DNA from: Planctomycetota bacterium
GTDB lineage: Bacteria > Planctomycetota > Phycisphaerae > Phycisphaerales > Zrk34
DNA length: 64,000 bases
Assembly (NCBI GenBank): GCA_016125255.1
Contig: WGMD01000020.1
Coordinates: 62,001 to 126,000 of the forward strand
Direction: 5' to 3'
Part shown: in pieces, positions 44,454 through 52,639 of the stretch
How the letters are laid out: every line of letters begins with the position of its first letter
How positions within the stretch are numbered: the first letter of the stretch is position 1
Translations under genes and position numbers: made by a program
The notes under the pieces: model-generated
Told to the model about the DNA's origin: nothing
The model's input: only the letters and a program-made list of their open reading frames with translations
The model's database searches: none

Positions 44454-45017
44454 TCAACTCGTGGGTTTGGGCCGAATGAATAGAAAATAGATCGTCCACC
44501 CGATTGCCCCCGCCGCCAGCACGCCGCCGGCGACCCACCATTCGTAGCGGCGCAGGTCGGAGAGGATGAGCGTCATCACCTGTCCGAACAGGTAGCCGAG
44601 CGTGCAGCACAGGGCGGTCCAGATGAGCGACCCGAGCAGGTTGAGCGCGACGAAGCGGCGGGGCGGGAAATGCATGAGCCCGATGACGAACGGACTGATC
44701 GTGCGCAGACCGTACAGAAAGCGGAAGCCGATAATGACCCACGCGGCATGGTGATGGAGCCAGTCGCGGACCCGGTCGGCTTTTTCCTTCCAGTTGGGCC
44801 AGCGCTGCATGAGCCACGGGCCATGCGTCCGGCCCAAGTAGAACCACATCTGATCCGCCCCGAAAGTTCCGAAGAACGAGGCGATCGCCACGTATTCGAT
44901 CGACAGGTAGCCGCGATAGGCCAGGAAGCTGGCGATGAGCACGACCGTCTCGCCTTCCAGCGCCGCCCCGAGCACGATGGCAGGATACCCCAGGGTTTGA
45001 ATCCAGTATTCGAGCAT
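44454..45017 (-). CDS. DedA family membrane protein (VTT domain)
   Basis: A 187-residue membrane protein with GAALEGETVVLIASFLAYRG, FFGTFGADQMWFYLGRTHG and FRFLYGLRTISPFVIG, the conserved Glu, Asp and Arg region of DedA proteins. These act in phospholipid (undecaprenyl phosphate and phosphatidylethanolamine) flipping and membrane homeostasis in studied bacteria. It lies 53 bases upstream of the M20 peptidase on the same strand. Confidence 0.93.
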   Translation of the reverse strand: MLEYWIQTLGYPAIVLGAALEGETVVLIASFLAYRGYLSIEYVAIASFFGTFGADQMWFYLGRTHGPWLMQRWPNWKEKADRVRDWLHHHAAWVIIGFRFLYGLRTISPFVIGLMHFPPRRFVALNLLGSLIWTALCCTLGYLFGQVMTLILSDLRRYEWWVAGGVLAAGAIGWTIYFLFIRPKPTS

Positions 45018-45072
45018 GACGTCGCGATGAATGGTATCGCATCAGGCCCGAAACCCGAAATGCCGCCGCCCG

Positions 45073-45300
45073 TCACATCGGCGTTTTGAACCCCATCGCC
45101 CGGACCGCGCACCATCCCTTGCGCGCTTCATAAAACCCGAACAAGCCCGCCGCCGCGAGCAATCCGACGACGATCCACACCCACGCCCCGGCGACGACGC
45201 CCAGATAGCCGCACACCGCCAGCGCGACGGCGCCCGCGCACATGAGCAGCCCCCAAGCGAACCGCACCTTCCGTCCGCGCTGATCGATGTTGCACTGCAT
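45073..45300 (-). CDS. DUF2892-like small membrane protein
   Basis: The ATG at 45300 has GAGGAG upstream and starts MQCNIDQRGRKVRFAWGLLM. Two hydrophobic helices (AGAVALAVCGYLGVVAG and VWIVVGLLAAAGLFGF) end in GWCAVRAMGFKTPM. This layout, with Cys residues near both ends, fits the YgaP-type DUF2892 family. Function not known; 75 residues. Confidence 0.7.
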   Translation of the reverse strand: MQCNIDQRGRKVRFAWGLLMCAGAVALAVCGYLGVVAGAWVWIVVGLLAAAGLFGFYEARKGWCAVRAMGFKTPM

Positions 45301-45379
45301 GACGCGCTCCTCGCATCCAGCGACCCGCGAAGCGGTCACATTACCACTTCGCCAGATCACGATATCACCAAATCAAAAA

Positions 45380-45468
45380 GCGGTGGGAGTGGGATTCGAA
45401 CCCACGAACGGGACGAGCCCGTTACCGGTTTTCAAGACCGGCGCATTCGGCCGCTCTGCCATCCCACC
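45380..45468 (-). tRNA. tRNA-Ser (UGA)
   Basis: An 89-base class II tRNA on the minus strand: acceptor GGTGGGA/TCCCACC, anticodon loop CTTGAAA with anticodon TGA, a long variable arm (TAACGGGCTCGTCCCGTTC), T-loop TTCGAAT and discriminator G. CCA is not encoded. Confidence 0.96.
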
Positions 45469-45712
45469 GTGGGGGCGCTGCCGCTTGGGTCGTATTGTAG
45501 CCAATGGATCGGCGACGTCCGGCGGCTTGCCGAATGCCCGCAGACGGGCTTGGGTGATGGGGAAATGGATCAGGGACAATGCGGACGCGGGCTCGGTGAA
45601 AAATTCGGAGGAAGTTTGTAACGCTCGGTCGGTTTGGGCTGGTAACGGGTAAGAAAAAAGGCAGGGAAAAGGCCAACAGACCGGCAAGGGGCCGGTGGGT
45701 AGCTTCTAAGGC

Positions 45713-46246
45713 ATGAATCAGAACGATCTTAGGCCGCAACTTGTCGCATTGATGACCGCGCATCAGCGGTCGATCTATGGGTACATCGTCTCGCTGCTCG
45801 GCTCGCAGGCGGAGGCGGACGATGTGCTGCAGAACACTTATCTGGCGATCTGGCGGAAGGCGGACGAGTTTCACGGGCGCGGGCAGTTCATGACGTGGGC
45901 CTGCCGCATCGCGCACTTTGAGGTGCTGGCACATCGCAAGAAGGCGCGGCGCGGAGCGACGGTCGGGTTCGACGGGCCGATGCTCGACAAGATCGCGGCG
46001 GCGGCGCAGGATGTGCTCGCCGGTGCGGACGGGCGCGTGTCGGCCCTGCGCGAGTGCATGCACGAACTGGACGATCCCGCCGCTCGCCTGCTTCAGATGC
46101 GCTACGGCCAGGACCTCACGCCCCAGCAAATTTCCGAGCAGGCGGGGCGGCAGAACGCCGGGGCGATCCGCGTCGCGCTGTTCCGCATTCGCAAAACGCT
46201 GCTCGACTGCATCCGAGGCAAACTGGCCGAGGAGGCGGTCGAGTGA
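45713..46246 (+). CDS. ECF-type sigma factor, Rhodopirellula/Verrucomicrobium-like, cassette C
   Basis: The 177-residue protein starts at ATG 45713 after a 244-base gap from the tRNA. Region 2 is EADDVLQNTYLAIWRKADEF and FMTWACRIAHFEVLAHRKKA; region 4 is LTPQQISEQAGRQNAGAIRV followed by FRIRKTLLDCIRG. Its closest relatives in the window are the sigma factors of cassettes A and B. The stop codon overlaps the GTG start of the next gene (GTGA). Confidence 0.93.
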   Translation: MNQNDLRPQLVALMTAHQRSIYGYIVSLLGSQAEADDVLQNTYLAIWRKADEFHGRGQFMTWACRIAHFEVLAHRKKARRGATVGFDGPMLDKIAAAAQDVLAGADGRVSALRECMHELDDPAARLLQMRYGQDLTPQQISEQAGRQNAGAIRVALFRIRKTLLDCIRGKLAEEAVE

Positions 46247-47676
46247 ATACGTCTTCGCTTCCTCCCTTTGATGAACTTCTGACGCGCGCCCTGGATCAGG
46301 CGGAGCCGGACTATGCAGCCCTCACGGCGGCGTTCGAAGCGGACCCGACGCGCATCCGCCAGTACGCCGAGCATGCGATTCTGACGGGCTGGCTGCGATG
46401 GGATTTGTCGCAAACGATGGCGATGCCCGTTGGGCTGGACATGGATTCGACGAGCGAAGCGGTGCGGGTACGGCCGTGGCATCGCTCGATGTTTTTGCGC
46501 GTCGCGGCGGCGATTGTGCTGATGGCGACGGCGTGGATGTTCTGGCCACACGCGACGCCGCCGACGCCTGCCCCGTACGCCGCGCCGCAGGAGGCCCCGG
46601 CGATGGCGGTGCTGACGGATCGCTCCGATGATGCGACGTTCGCCGATGCGGCGACCAGTCCGTTGCTCGGCGAGTCCGCCCCCGCCGGTCCGATTCGGCT
46701 TGCCGCCGGTCGCGCTCAGTTCATGTTCAAGTCCTCCGCCGTCGTCGATCTGACGGGGCCTTGCACGTTCGAAATGACCGGGCCCAACCGGGGGCGCCTC
46801 ACGTCTGGGAAGCTTGAGGCGTACGTCCGCCCCGAAGCCCGCGGATTCACGCTCGACCTGCCCGGCGAGGTGCGCATCGTCGACCTGGGCACGCGCTTCG
46901 GCGTGACGCTCGACAGCGAGGGCGACGCCGTGGTTCAGGTCATCGAAGGCCGCATCCGCATCGTCACGCCGACGCAGTCGCTGGAGCCGGCGCTGGGGCG
47001 GGTCGTGCGCATCGTCGATGGCCATCTGATCAGCGAACTTCCTGACGGGCTCGCCGAGTCGTTCGACGCCGCGACGATGCCGGCGATGCTGGAGCGGACG
47101 GGCGACAGCGCCATCGCCTTCGGACACGGCGCCGCCCTGTTCGCCGGCGATGACGCGAAGCGGGCCTATCTGCGGACGGTGCGAAGCGATTGGTGTGCCC
47201 GGAGTTTCGTGGCCGAAGCGGTCGTGCAGATTCCCACAAACGCCGGCAAGGGCATCTATCTGGGCATCGGTTCCGGCGAACCGGGCGAGGCGACCGCCGG
47301 CGCGACGCCGAGCGTGATGATGCGCGTCATGCCCAACCGCGGACTCATTCAGAGCGAGGACACGCTCACCGGCGCGCCCCGCATCATCAAACAGTTCAAC
47401 GGCCGCACCATGCTCGGCGGCACGCATCGCCTGCGGCTTGTCTGGGACGCGGACGCACGTCGCGCGACTTTCGAGTTCTACCGCGAAAAAGTCCCCGAAG
47501 CCGAAGCGCGATACAGCATCGACGTCACCGCCGATGCGTTCAGAACGCCCGATGCGCCGTCGCGCCTGTTCATCAGCGCGGTCAACGGCGTGTCCTTCAC
47601 GCGCTTGACGATCACACCCGCTGACGCTCCGAAAGCCGGCGCGCCGCCCGCGCCTGCCGGCGAACTTCAACGATGA
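46243..47676 (+). CDS. FecR-like transmembrane anti-sigma regulator, cassette C
   Basis: The GTG at 46243 in the GTGA overlap gives 477 residues. Residues 1-60 are a cytoplasmic helical part (DYAALTAAFEADPTRIRQY), about 83-101 a membrane helix, and about 140-260 a FecR domain with SSAVVDLTGPCTFEMTG and VRIVDLGTRFGV. The exported tail (about 310-470; FVAEAVVQIPTNAGKGIYLG, HRLRLVWDADARRATFEFY) looks like a different concanavalin-type beta-sandwich from that of cassette A. The predicted partner is the overlapping sigma factor. Confidence 0.85.
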   Translation: MNTSSLPPFDELLTRALDQAEPDYAALTAAFEADPTRIRQYAEHAILTGWLRWDLSQTMAMPVGLDMDSTSEAVRVRPWHRSMFLRVAAAIVLMATAWMFWPHATPPTPAPYAAPQEAPAMAVLTDRSDDATFADAATSPLLGESAPAGPIRLAAGRAQFMFKSSAVVDLTGPCTFEMTGPNRGRLTSGKLEAYVRPEARGFTLDLPGEVRIVDLGTRFGVTLDSEGDAVVQVIEGRIRIVTPTQSLEPALGRVVRIVDGHLISELPDGLAESFDAATMPAMLERTGDSAIAFGHGAALFAGDDAKRAYLRTVRSDWCARSFVAEAVVQIPTNAGKGIYLGIGSGEPGEATAGATPSVMMRVMPNRGLIQSEDTLTGAPRIIKQFNGRTMLGGTHRLRLVWDADARRATFEFYREKVPEAEARYSIDVTADAFRTPDAPSRLFISAVNGVSFTRLTITPADAPKAGAPPAPAGELQR

Positions 47677-47780
47677 AACAACGCCGTCCACGGAGGGTCC
47701 GTTGACGGAGAAGGAAGACGGACTTTTTGATCGAACGATGACCTGGATTCAGTTCCGTAATGACACGTAAGGAGATTCCC

Positions 47781-48554
47781 ATGCGTTCGCGACGTGAGAT
47801 GACGAAACTTTGCCTGTGGATGACGCTGGCCTGTGTGCTGGGCGCCTTCGCGCCGGCGCGGGCGGCGACGGTGCTCTTCTTCGACGACTTCGAGGACGAC
47901 ACGACCAATGGCGCCGACCCGGTGCTGACGTACACCAGTCTCGGCGGCGACGACCTGGCGGATGTCGGCGTCGGCTGGTCCTCCCTGCTGGGCGGAACGA
48001 CCAAGGGCGTCGCCGGCGGTACGGACCGGTACCTGGACCTCGGCGCCGCCGTCGCAGATGGTGATGTGACGCGCTACATCGATGCGCAGTTCACTTCGAC
48101 CGCCCGACTCGGCAATCAGTTCGTCGTCAGTTTCGGCATCACCTTTGACCGCACGCCGTCCGGATCGCGCGATGTGTTCATGGACGTCATGGGCGGCTCC
48201 ACCAGTCTGCTTCAGATCGACTTCCGCCACGGGCCCAACAAGCGGATCATCTACAACGGCGTGGACCGCATCGACGTAGCCGACGACGACATGGAAATCT
48301 TCGTCACGCTCACGCTCAACCCCACGTCCTTCGATCTTGCCGTGACCGGCTACACGAGCGCCACCGGACTGGCCTACCAGAACAGCTTGGCGAACATCAA
48401 CGCGCTGCGGTTCACCGACGCGGCGCAGTCCGCCTCGCGCCTCGCGCAGGTCGACGATGTGAAGGTGACCGTGGCGGCGGTTCCGACGCCCGCAGCGCTG
48501 CCGGTCGGGGCGGTGCTCTTATCCATGCTGATGACTCGACGCCGGCGGGCATGA
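47781..48554 (+). CDS. Secreted protein with VPTPAALP-type C-terminal sorting tail, cassette C
   Basis: AAGGAG eight bases before the ATG at 47781 fixes the start of this 257-residue protein; the ATG at 47760 belongs to an unlikely longer reading. Residues 1-31 are a signal peptide ending ARAAT. The body (LFFDDFEDDTTNGADPVLTY, FVVSFGITFDRTPSGSRDVF) is beta-rich and like that of cassette B. The tail VPTPAALPVGAVLLSML is followed by MTRRRRA. No Glu is present in the Pro motif. The gene precedes a hairpin and the pilin. Confidence 0.85.
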   Translation: MRSRREMTKLCLWMTLACVLGAFAPARAATVLFFDDFEDDTTNGADPVLTYTSLGGDDLADVGVGWSSLLGGTTKGVAGGTDRYLDLGAAVADGDVTRYIDAQFTSTARLGNQFVVSFGITFDRTPSGSRDVFMDVMGGSTSLLQIDFRHGPNKRIIYNGVDRIDVADDDMEIFVTLTLNPTSFDLAVTGYTSATGLAYQNSLANINALRFTDAAQSASRLAQVDDVKVTVAAVPTPAALPVGAVLLSMLMTRRRRA

Positions 48555-48571
48555 GTCCTCAGCCCCTGCGA

Positions 48572-48593
48572 CCGCCCGGAATCGGCCGGGCGG
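48572..48593 (+). promoter_or_regulatory. GC hairpin between CTERM gene and pilin, cassette C
   Basis: CCGCCCGG-AATCGG-CCGGGCGG, an 8-bp stem with a 6-base loop, followed by CCGCATTTTCC. It lies 17 bases after the CTERM stop and 37 bases before the pilin start, as in cassettes A and B. Confidence 0.6.
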
Positions 48594-48630
48594 CCGCATT
48601 TTCCTTCGAGGCAGGGAGCGTGCATCCGTC

Positions 48631-49302
48631 ATGCGCCGTTTCGCCTTTACCCTTGTCGAACTCCTCGTCGTCATCAGCATCATCGCGCTGCTGATTTCCA
48701 TCCTTCTGCCCGCGCTTCACAAAGCGCGCACGCAGGCCAAGCGCGTCCGCGAGTCGAGCAACACGCATCAGCTCATCACGACCATCCACTTCTACGCCCA
48801 GGACGCCAAGGGCGAACTGCCGCGCGGTTATGTCAGCGGGCAGTCGCTGGCGTGGACCTACAAGAAATCGTTTCAGACGATGCACGACATCTACGGCCTG
48901 CCGCTCGATGTCGATGCCTTCGGCTGCTCGTCGTGGTCGAGCATCAACCCCGATCCGACATGGTGGTACACCGGCAGCATGTGGCATACGCCTTGGATCT
49001 ATTGGGGCGGGCGACCTGACGAGACGACCTACAAGATGATCACGCGCCTCACCGATGCGGGGCTCAAAACGTCCGACACGCTCACGACCTGCTTCTCGCG
49101 CCTTGGCGGGGCGTACGCCTCGTGGTTTCCGCACATCGACGCCTACCACGACATCGGTCAGACGTTCAACGCCACCCCCGAAAAACCCACGGTCATGTGC
49201 GTCGGCTTTATCGACGGCGCGGCCATGTGGAAGCCCTTCACGGAACTGGATTTCATCCCCGACGGCGCCGGCGCGAAGTTTTATTACGCACGAACGCGCT
49301 GA
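48631..49302 (+). CDS. Type II secretion-like pseudopilin, cassette C
   Basis: The 223-residue protein begins MRRFAFTLVELLVVISIIAL, with A rather than G before FTLVE at the cleavage site, followed by the hydrophobic helix LLISILLPALHKARTQAKRV. The soluble domain contains HFYAQDAKGELPRGYVSG and ends with VGFIDGAAMWKPFTELDF, the DG...W region shared with the cassette A pilin. It is the last gene of cassette C and converges with thiG. Confidence 0.9.
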   Translation: MRRFAFTLVELLVVISIIALLISILLPALHKARTQAKRVRESSNTHQLITTIHFYAQDAKGELPRGYVSGQSLAWTYKKSFQTMHDIYGLPLDVDAFGCSSWSSINPDPTWWYTGSMWHTPWIYWGGRPDETTYKMITRLTDAGLKTSDTLTTCFSRLGGAYASWFPHIDAYHDIGQTFNATPEKPTVMCVGFIDGAAMWKPFTELDFIPDGAGAKFYYARTR

Positions 49303-49351
49303 TTGGTGATGCGATCGGGCACCGATCCTCGAACGCTTCGCCTGACCCGCA

Positions 49352-49390
49352 TCACCTCCCCCAGCCCCTCCCTCGGAGGGAGGGGCGAAA
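49352..49390. repeat. CTCCCCCAGCCCCTCCC hairpin repeat, copy 1
   Basis: ACCTCCCCCAG is followed by the stem GCCCCTCCCTC/GAGGGAGGGGC (49364-49374 with 49376-49386) and GAAAG. It lies between convergent pilin and thiG genes and could stop transcription. A similar sequence occurs at 61096-61131. Confidence 0.75.
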
Positions 49391-49421
49391 GAATGCGCTC
49401 GGATGCTTCTTGTAAGGCGAC

Positions 49422-50273
49422 TTATTCGCCGGGGATGTAGCTGATGACGCCGGACCAGGGGCTTGAGGCGGTGGCGTAGAGGCGTTTGGGGATGCGGCCG
49501 GAGAGGTAGGCGAGGCGACCGGCTTCGACGCCGAGGCGCATGGCGTGGGCCATGCGGAGGGGGTCTTTGGCGTGGGCGATGCCGGTGTTGAGCAGGACGC
49601 CGTCGGCGCCGAGTTCCATGGCGACGGTGACGTCGCTGGCGGTGCCGACGCCGGCGTCGACGATGACGGGATACATCGGGTCGCCGTCCTTGAGCATCTC
49701 GAGAATGATGCGGATGTTGTTGGGGTTGAGCACGCCCTGACCGGATCCGATGGGCGAGCCGGCGGGCATCACGCTGGTCGCCCCGGCGTCCTTGATCTTG
49801 GCGGCCATGACCGGATCGTCGCTGGTGTAGCACAGCACGCTGAACCCGTCCTTCACCAGTTCGCGCGTCGCTTCGAGTGTTCCGGCGGGGTCGGGCAGGA
49901 GCGTCTTCTTATCGTTGAGCACTTCGAGCTTGACCCAGTCTTTGCCGGGGTTATCGAGCTGATCGAGAATCTCGCGCCCGAGCCGGGCCACGCGCACGGC
50001 GTCCTCGGCGTTGAAACAGCCGGCGGTGTTGGGCAGGATCGTGTAACGATCGAGGTCGATGAAATCGAGCAGACTCTTGCCATCCTTGTCGATGAGCCGC
50101 TCGCGGCGGACGGCGACGGTGATGACCTCCGCGCCGCTGGCGTCGAGCGCGGCCTGCATGAGCGGATAGGTTTCATACTTGCCCGTGCCGACGATGAGCC
50201 GGCTGTGCAGTTCACGCGCGCCGAGCTTGAGCGTCGAATCGCGCGATTGTGTTTTCATCGGTGTCGTTTCCAT
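49422..50273 (-). CDS. thiG: Thiazole synthase
   Basis: The 283-residue TIM-barrel enzyme (start 50273, or 50258) joins dehydroglycine or iminoacetate, deoxyxylulose phosphate and the ThiS thiocarboxylate into the thiazole of thiamin. Family blocks are [65 protein letters not shown] with the Schiff-base Lys, [16 protein letters not shown] and [20 protein letters not shown]. thiS precedes it on the same strand, and both lie downstream of tilS. No TPP riboswitch could be recognised upstream. Confidence 0.96.
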   Translation of the reverse strand: METTPMKTQSRDSTLKLGARELHSRLIVGTGKYETYPLMQAALDASGAEVITVAVRRERLIDKDGKSLLDFIDLDRYTILPNTAGCFNAEDAVRVARLGREILDQLDNPGKDWVKLEVLNDKKTLLPDPAGTLEATRELVKDGFSVLCYTSDDPVMAAKIKDAGATSVMPAGSPIGSGQGVLNPNNIRIILEMLKDGDPMYPVIVDAGVGTASDVTVAMELGADGVLLNTGIAHAKDPLRMAHAMRLGVEAGRLAYLSGRIPKRLYATASSPWSGVISYIPGE

Positions 50274-50309
50274 GCTGATCTTGAATCGCTGACTTCCGAC
50301 CGCTTGTCC

Positions 50310-50513
50310 TCACCCGCCGCCGACGAGCGTGACCACTTCGACGACATCGCCGTCGCGCAAGGACGACTCGGTGTGCCGGCGTTTGGGGACAAGCTGGCGA
50401 TTGACCTCGACGGCGACGGCCTGTTTGGCGAAGCCCAGCGCCGCGACGAGGTCGGCGACCGTGGCGCGATCGCCGGGCAGATCGTAGGTTTGGCCATTGA
50501 GCGTCAGTTTCAT
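50310..50513 (-). CDS. thiS: Sulfur carrier protein ThiS
   Basis: A 67-residue ubiquitin-like protein (MKLTLNGQTYDLPGDRATVA) ending VVTLVGGG. The C-terminal Gly-Gly is adenylated and thiocarboxylated to deliver sulfur to ThiG; here a third Gly follows the usual pair or shifts it by one. It starts nine bases after the tilS stop and is 36 bases upstream of thiG. Confidence 0.92.
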   Translation of the reverse strand: MKLTLNGQTYDLPGDRATVADLVAALGFAKQAVAVEVNRQLVPKRRHTESSLRDGDVVEVVTLVGGG

Positions 50514-50522
50514 CGCGCTAGA

Positions 50523-51560
50523 TCATAGCGGATGGGGCGGGTGATTCCAGCAGAGGCGCGTGCGGTCGATTTCGATGTGCACGCCGCCGGGCAGGATGAA
50601 TTGCCGCCGCTCGCCGCTCGTGTCGCGCACGGCCTGAACGATCGATTCGATGAGCGAAGCCGACAGCGCATCGGCCGGGGAACCGCCTTCGATCGACTCG
50701 CGGCGAATCAGGTCGCTGAGCACCTCCGGCGGCATGCGGCGGGCGTGATCGCGTTCGAGCATGACGCGGCCGTCGGGCAGATCGACGAGCAGATCGTCGC
50801 CGGTGTGTCGAACGACATCGGCGAAGACCTTCGCCGCTTCGTGGAGCCGGCGCGCGGTCGCCGCCGCCTTAATCGCCGCATCCGGCCGCATCGCTCGCAG
50901 CACCGGCAGCACGTCATGCCGCAGGCGCGCCCGCCAGCGCGGACCGGCGGCATTGGTGGCGTCCTCGCACCACAGCTGCCCGATGTCCTTCAGCAATTCG
51001 ACCGCCGCGGCGTGATCGACGTCGAGCATCGGGCGAATGAGCCGGCAGCGTTCATCAAGCCGGCGGCGCGCCCGGATGCCCGCCATGCCGCGCACCGACG
51101 CGCCGCGCATCAGGCGCATGAGGAGCGTTTCGAGTTGGTCATCGGCATGATGAGCGGTGGCGACGAACTCGGCGTCAAAGTCGCGCGCCATCTCGGCCAG
51201 CGCCGCATAGCGCAGCCGGCGGGCATTGCCTTCGACGTTGCCCGCTTCGTCGGCGGGGCGAATGTCGCGCCGGGAGAAGGGCAGCGCGAGCGTCCGGGCA
51301 AGGTCGCGGACGAAATCCGCCTCGGCATCGGCTTCGTCGCGCAGATGATGATGCACATGCCCGACGCGCAGGTCCAACCGCCAATGCTTCTGCACCGCCA
51401 GCGCGGCCAGCGCCCGCAGCAGGGCGACGGAGTCGGCCCCGCCGCTGACGGCGACAAGGATGCGGGCGCCCGCCTTGACCCTGCACCGGCGACGCAGCGA
51501 CGCCGCCACCGCTTTGACCAGCGGCCGGCGATGGAGCATCATGGACGGATCAGCCGACAT
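50523..51560 (-). CDS. tilS: tRNA(Ile)-lysidine synthase
   Basis: The 345-residue enzyme attaches lysine to C34 of tRNA-Ile(CAU) with ATP, allowing AUA decoding. ILVAVSGGADSVALLRAL is the PP-loop; GHVHHHLRDEADAEADFV, EGNARRLRYAAL and VATAHHADDQLETLLMRLMR are further TilS blocks. An ATG at 51542 is an alternative start. The gene is divergent from the LarC-like gene by 23 bases and is followed closely by thiS. Confidence 0.94.
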   Translation of the reverse strand: MSADPSMMLHRRPLVKAVAASLRRRCRVKAGARILVAVSGGADSVALLRALAALAVQKHWRLDLRVGHVHHHLRDEADAEADFVRDLARTLALPFSRRDIRPADEAGNVEGNARRLRYAALAEMARDFDAEFVATAHHADDQLETLLMRLMRGASVRGMAGIRARRRLDERCRLIRPMLDVDHAAAVELLKDIGQLWCEDATNAAGPRWRARLRHDVLPVLRAMRPDAAIKAAATARRLHEAAKVFADVVRHTGDDLLVDLPDGRVMLERDHARRMPPEVLSDLIRRESIEGGSPADALSASLIESIVQAVRDTSGERRQFILPGGVHIEIDRTRLCWNHPPHPL

Positions 51561-51583
51561 AACATGATGATAACGGAATCACC

Positions 51584-52060
51584 ATGCACCAGCCCCACGC
51601 ACAGGTCGTCGAACTTGCCGTCAACCTCGACGACGTGACCGGCGAAATCATCGGTGCGGCGAGCGAAACGCTTCTCGACGAGGGGGCGCTGGATGTATGG
51701 ACCGCCGCGATCACCATGAAAAAGAATCGGCCCGCCGTCATGCTCAGCATGCTCTGCGAAGCGTCGCGCGCCGATTACTTCGCCCGCCGCATCATCGAAC
51801 TGACCGGCAGCTTCGGCGTGCGGCATCGGACATGGGATCGGCTCGTGCTCGAGCGGCGCATCGAGACCGTGCAAACCGACTTCGGGCCCATCCGCGTCAA
51901 AGTCGGTTCGCTCGAACACGAGACGCTTGTCGCCAAGCCGGAGTTCGAGGACGTGCGCGCGGCGGCGCGGGAGCATCATGTGTCCGAGCGGCTCGTGCTC
52001 GATGCGGCGCGGGCGGCGGCGGCGAAGTGGCTGGCCGCACACCGGGGGGATGTGGTATGA
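51584..52060 (+). CDS. Stand-alone C-terminal domain of LarC nickel-insertion protein
   Basis: The 158-residue protein matches only the C-terminal half of LarC (DUF111): VVELAVNLDDVTGEIIGAAS, EGALDVWTAAITMKKNRPAV, GVRHRTWDRLVLERRIETVQ and PEFEDVRAAAREHHVS. LarC makes the nickel-pincer cofactor of lactate racemase using CTP. No LarA, LarB, LarE or LarC N-terminal gene is in the window, so it may act with a half encoded elsewhere or have another task. Its stop overlaps the next start (ATGA). Confidence 0.88.
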   Translation: MHQPHAQVVELAVNLDDVTGEIIGAASETLLDEGALDVWTAAITMKKNRPAVMLSMLCEASRADYFARRIIELTGSFGVRHRTWDRLVLERRIETVQTDFGPIRVKVGSLEHETLVAKPEFEDVRAAAREHHVSERLVLDAARAAAAKWLAAHRGDVV

Positions 52061-52626
52061 ATATGCCCATGCTCACGGTCACGCTCGCAGAAAGCTCGCT
52101 GTCCGGGTATCTCATGGCCGCGGGGGCGGTGCTTTTGATGATGCTGATCATGGTCAATGTGCGGAGCCGCTACGCCCGGCGTCAGCACGATCACCTTCCG
52201 CCGCGCGAACGGCTTGAGCGCGTCAAGCAGACGCACGGCATGCGCAACGACATGCGCGACATGATGGTCGAACTCGAAGAACTGACCCGCCGCTTCTCCG
52301 CGCAGCTTGACGCCAAATCAATGACGCTCGAAAAGCTGCTCGATCGCGCGGACCAGACGATCGCCAAGCTCGAGAATCTGACGGAGCAGTCCGCCGCCGC
52401 GCCGCCGGCCGCTCCGCCGAAGGAGCCGTATCGCCGCTCGCGCAAGACCGCCGCCGCCCAAGCCATCGACGCCGCCGCCGAACCGCCCGCGCCGCCGCCG
52501 GCCCCGGATGTGCTCTCCCAGCGCATCTACCAGCTCGCCGACGCGGGCAAATCCAGCGTCCAGATCGCCAAACAACTCGACGAACAGGTGGGCAAGGTCG
52601 AACTGATCCTCGCGCTAAGGCAGTAA
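52057..52626 (+). CDS. Membrane-anchored coiled-coil protein with C-terminal helix-turn-helix-like motif
   Basis: The ATG at 52057 overlaps the LarC-like stop. Of 189 residues, about 13-35 are a membrane helix (LSGYLMAAGAVLLMMLIMV), 60-115 a predicted coiled coil (MVELEELTRRFSAQLDAKSM), then an Ala/Pro-rich linker, and the end IYQLADAGKSSVQIAKQLDE resembles a small helix-turn-helix of the DUF6115/DUF2802 type. Function unknown. Confidence 0.75.
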   Translation: MNMPMLTVTLAESSLSGYLMAAGAVLLMMLIMVNVRSRYARRQHDHLPPRERLERVKQTHGMRNDMRDMMVELEELTRRFSAQLDAKSMTLEKLLDRADQTIAKLENLTEQSAAAPPAAPPKEPYRRSRKTAAAQAIDAAAEPPAPPPAPDVLSQRIYQLADAGKSSVQIAKQLDEQVGKVELILALRQ

Positions 52627-52639
52627 GTCGCATTTGAGG

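Noticed and set aside
50274-50309. TPP riboswitch before thiG or thiS
   Set aside because: The gaps are only 36 and 9 bases, and no THI-box sequence is seen there or before tilS.
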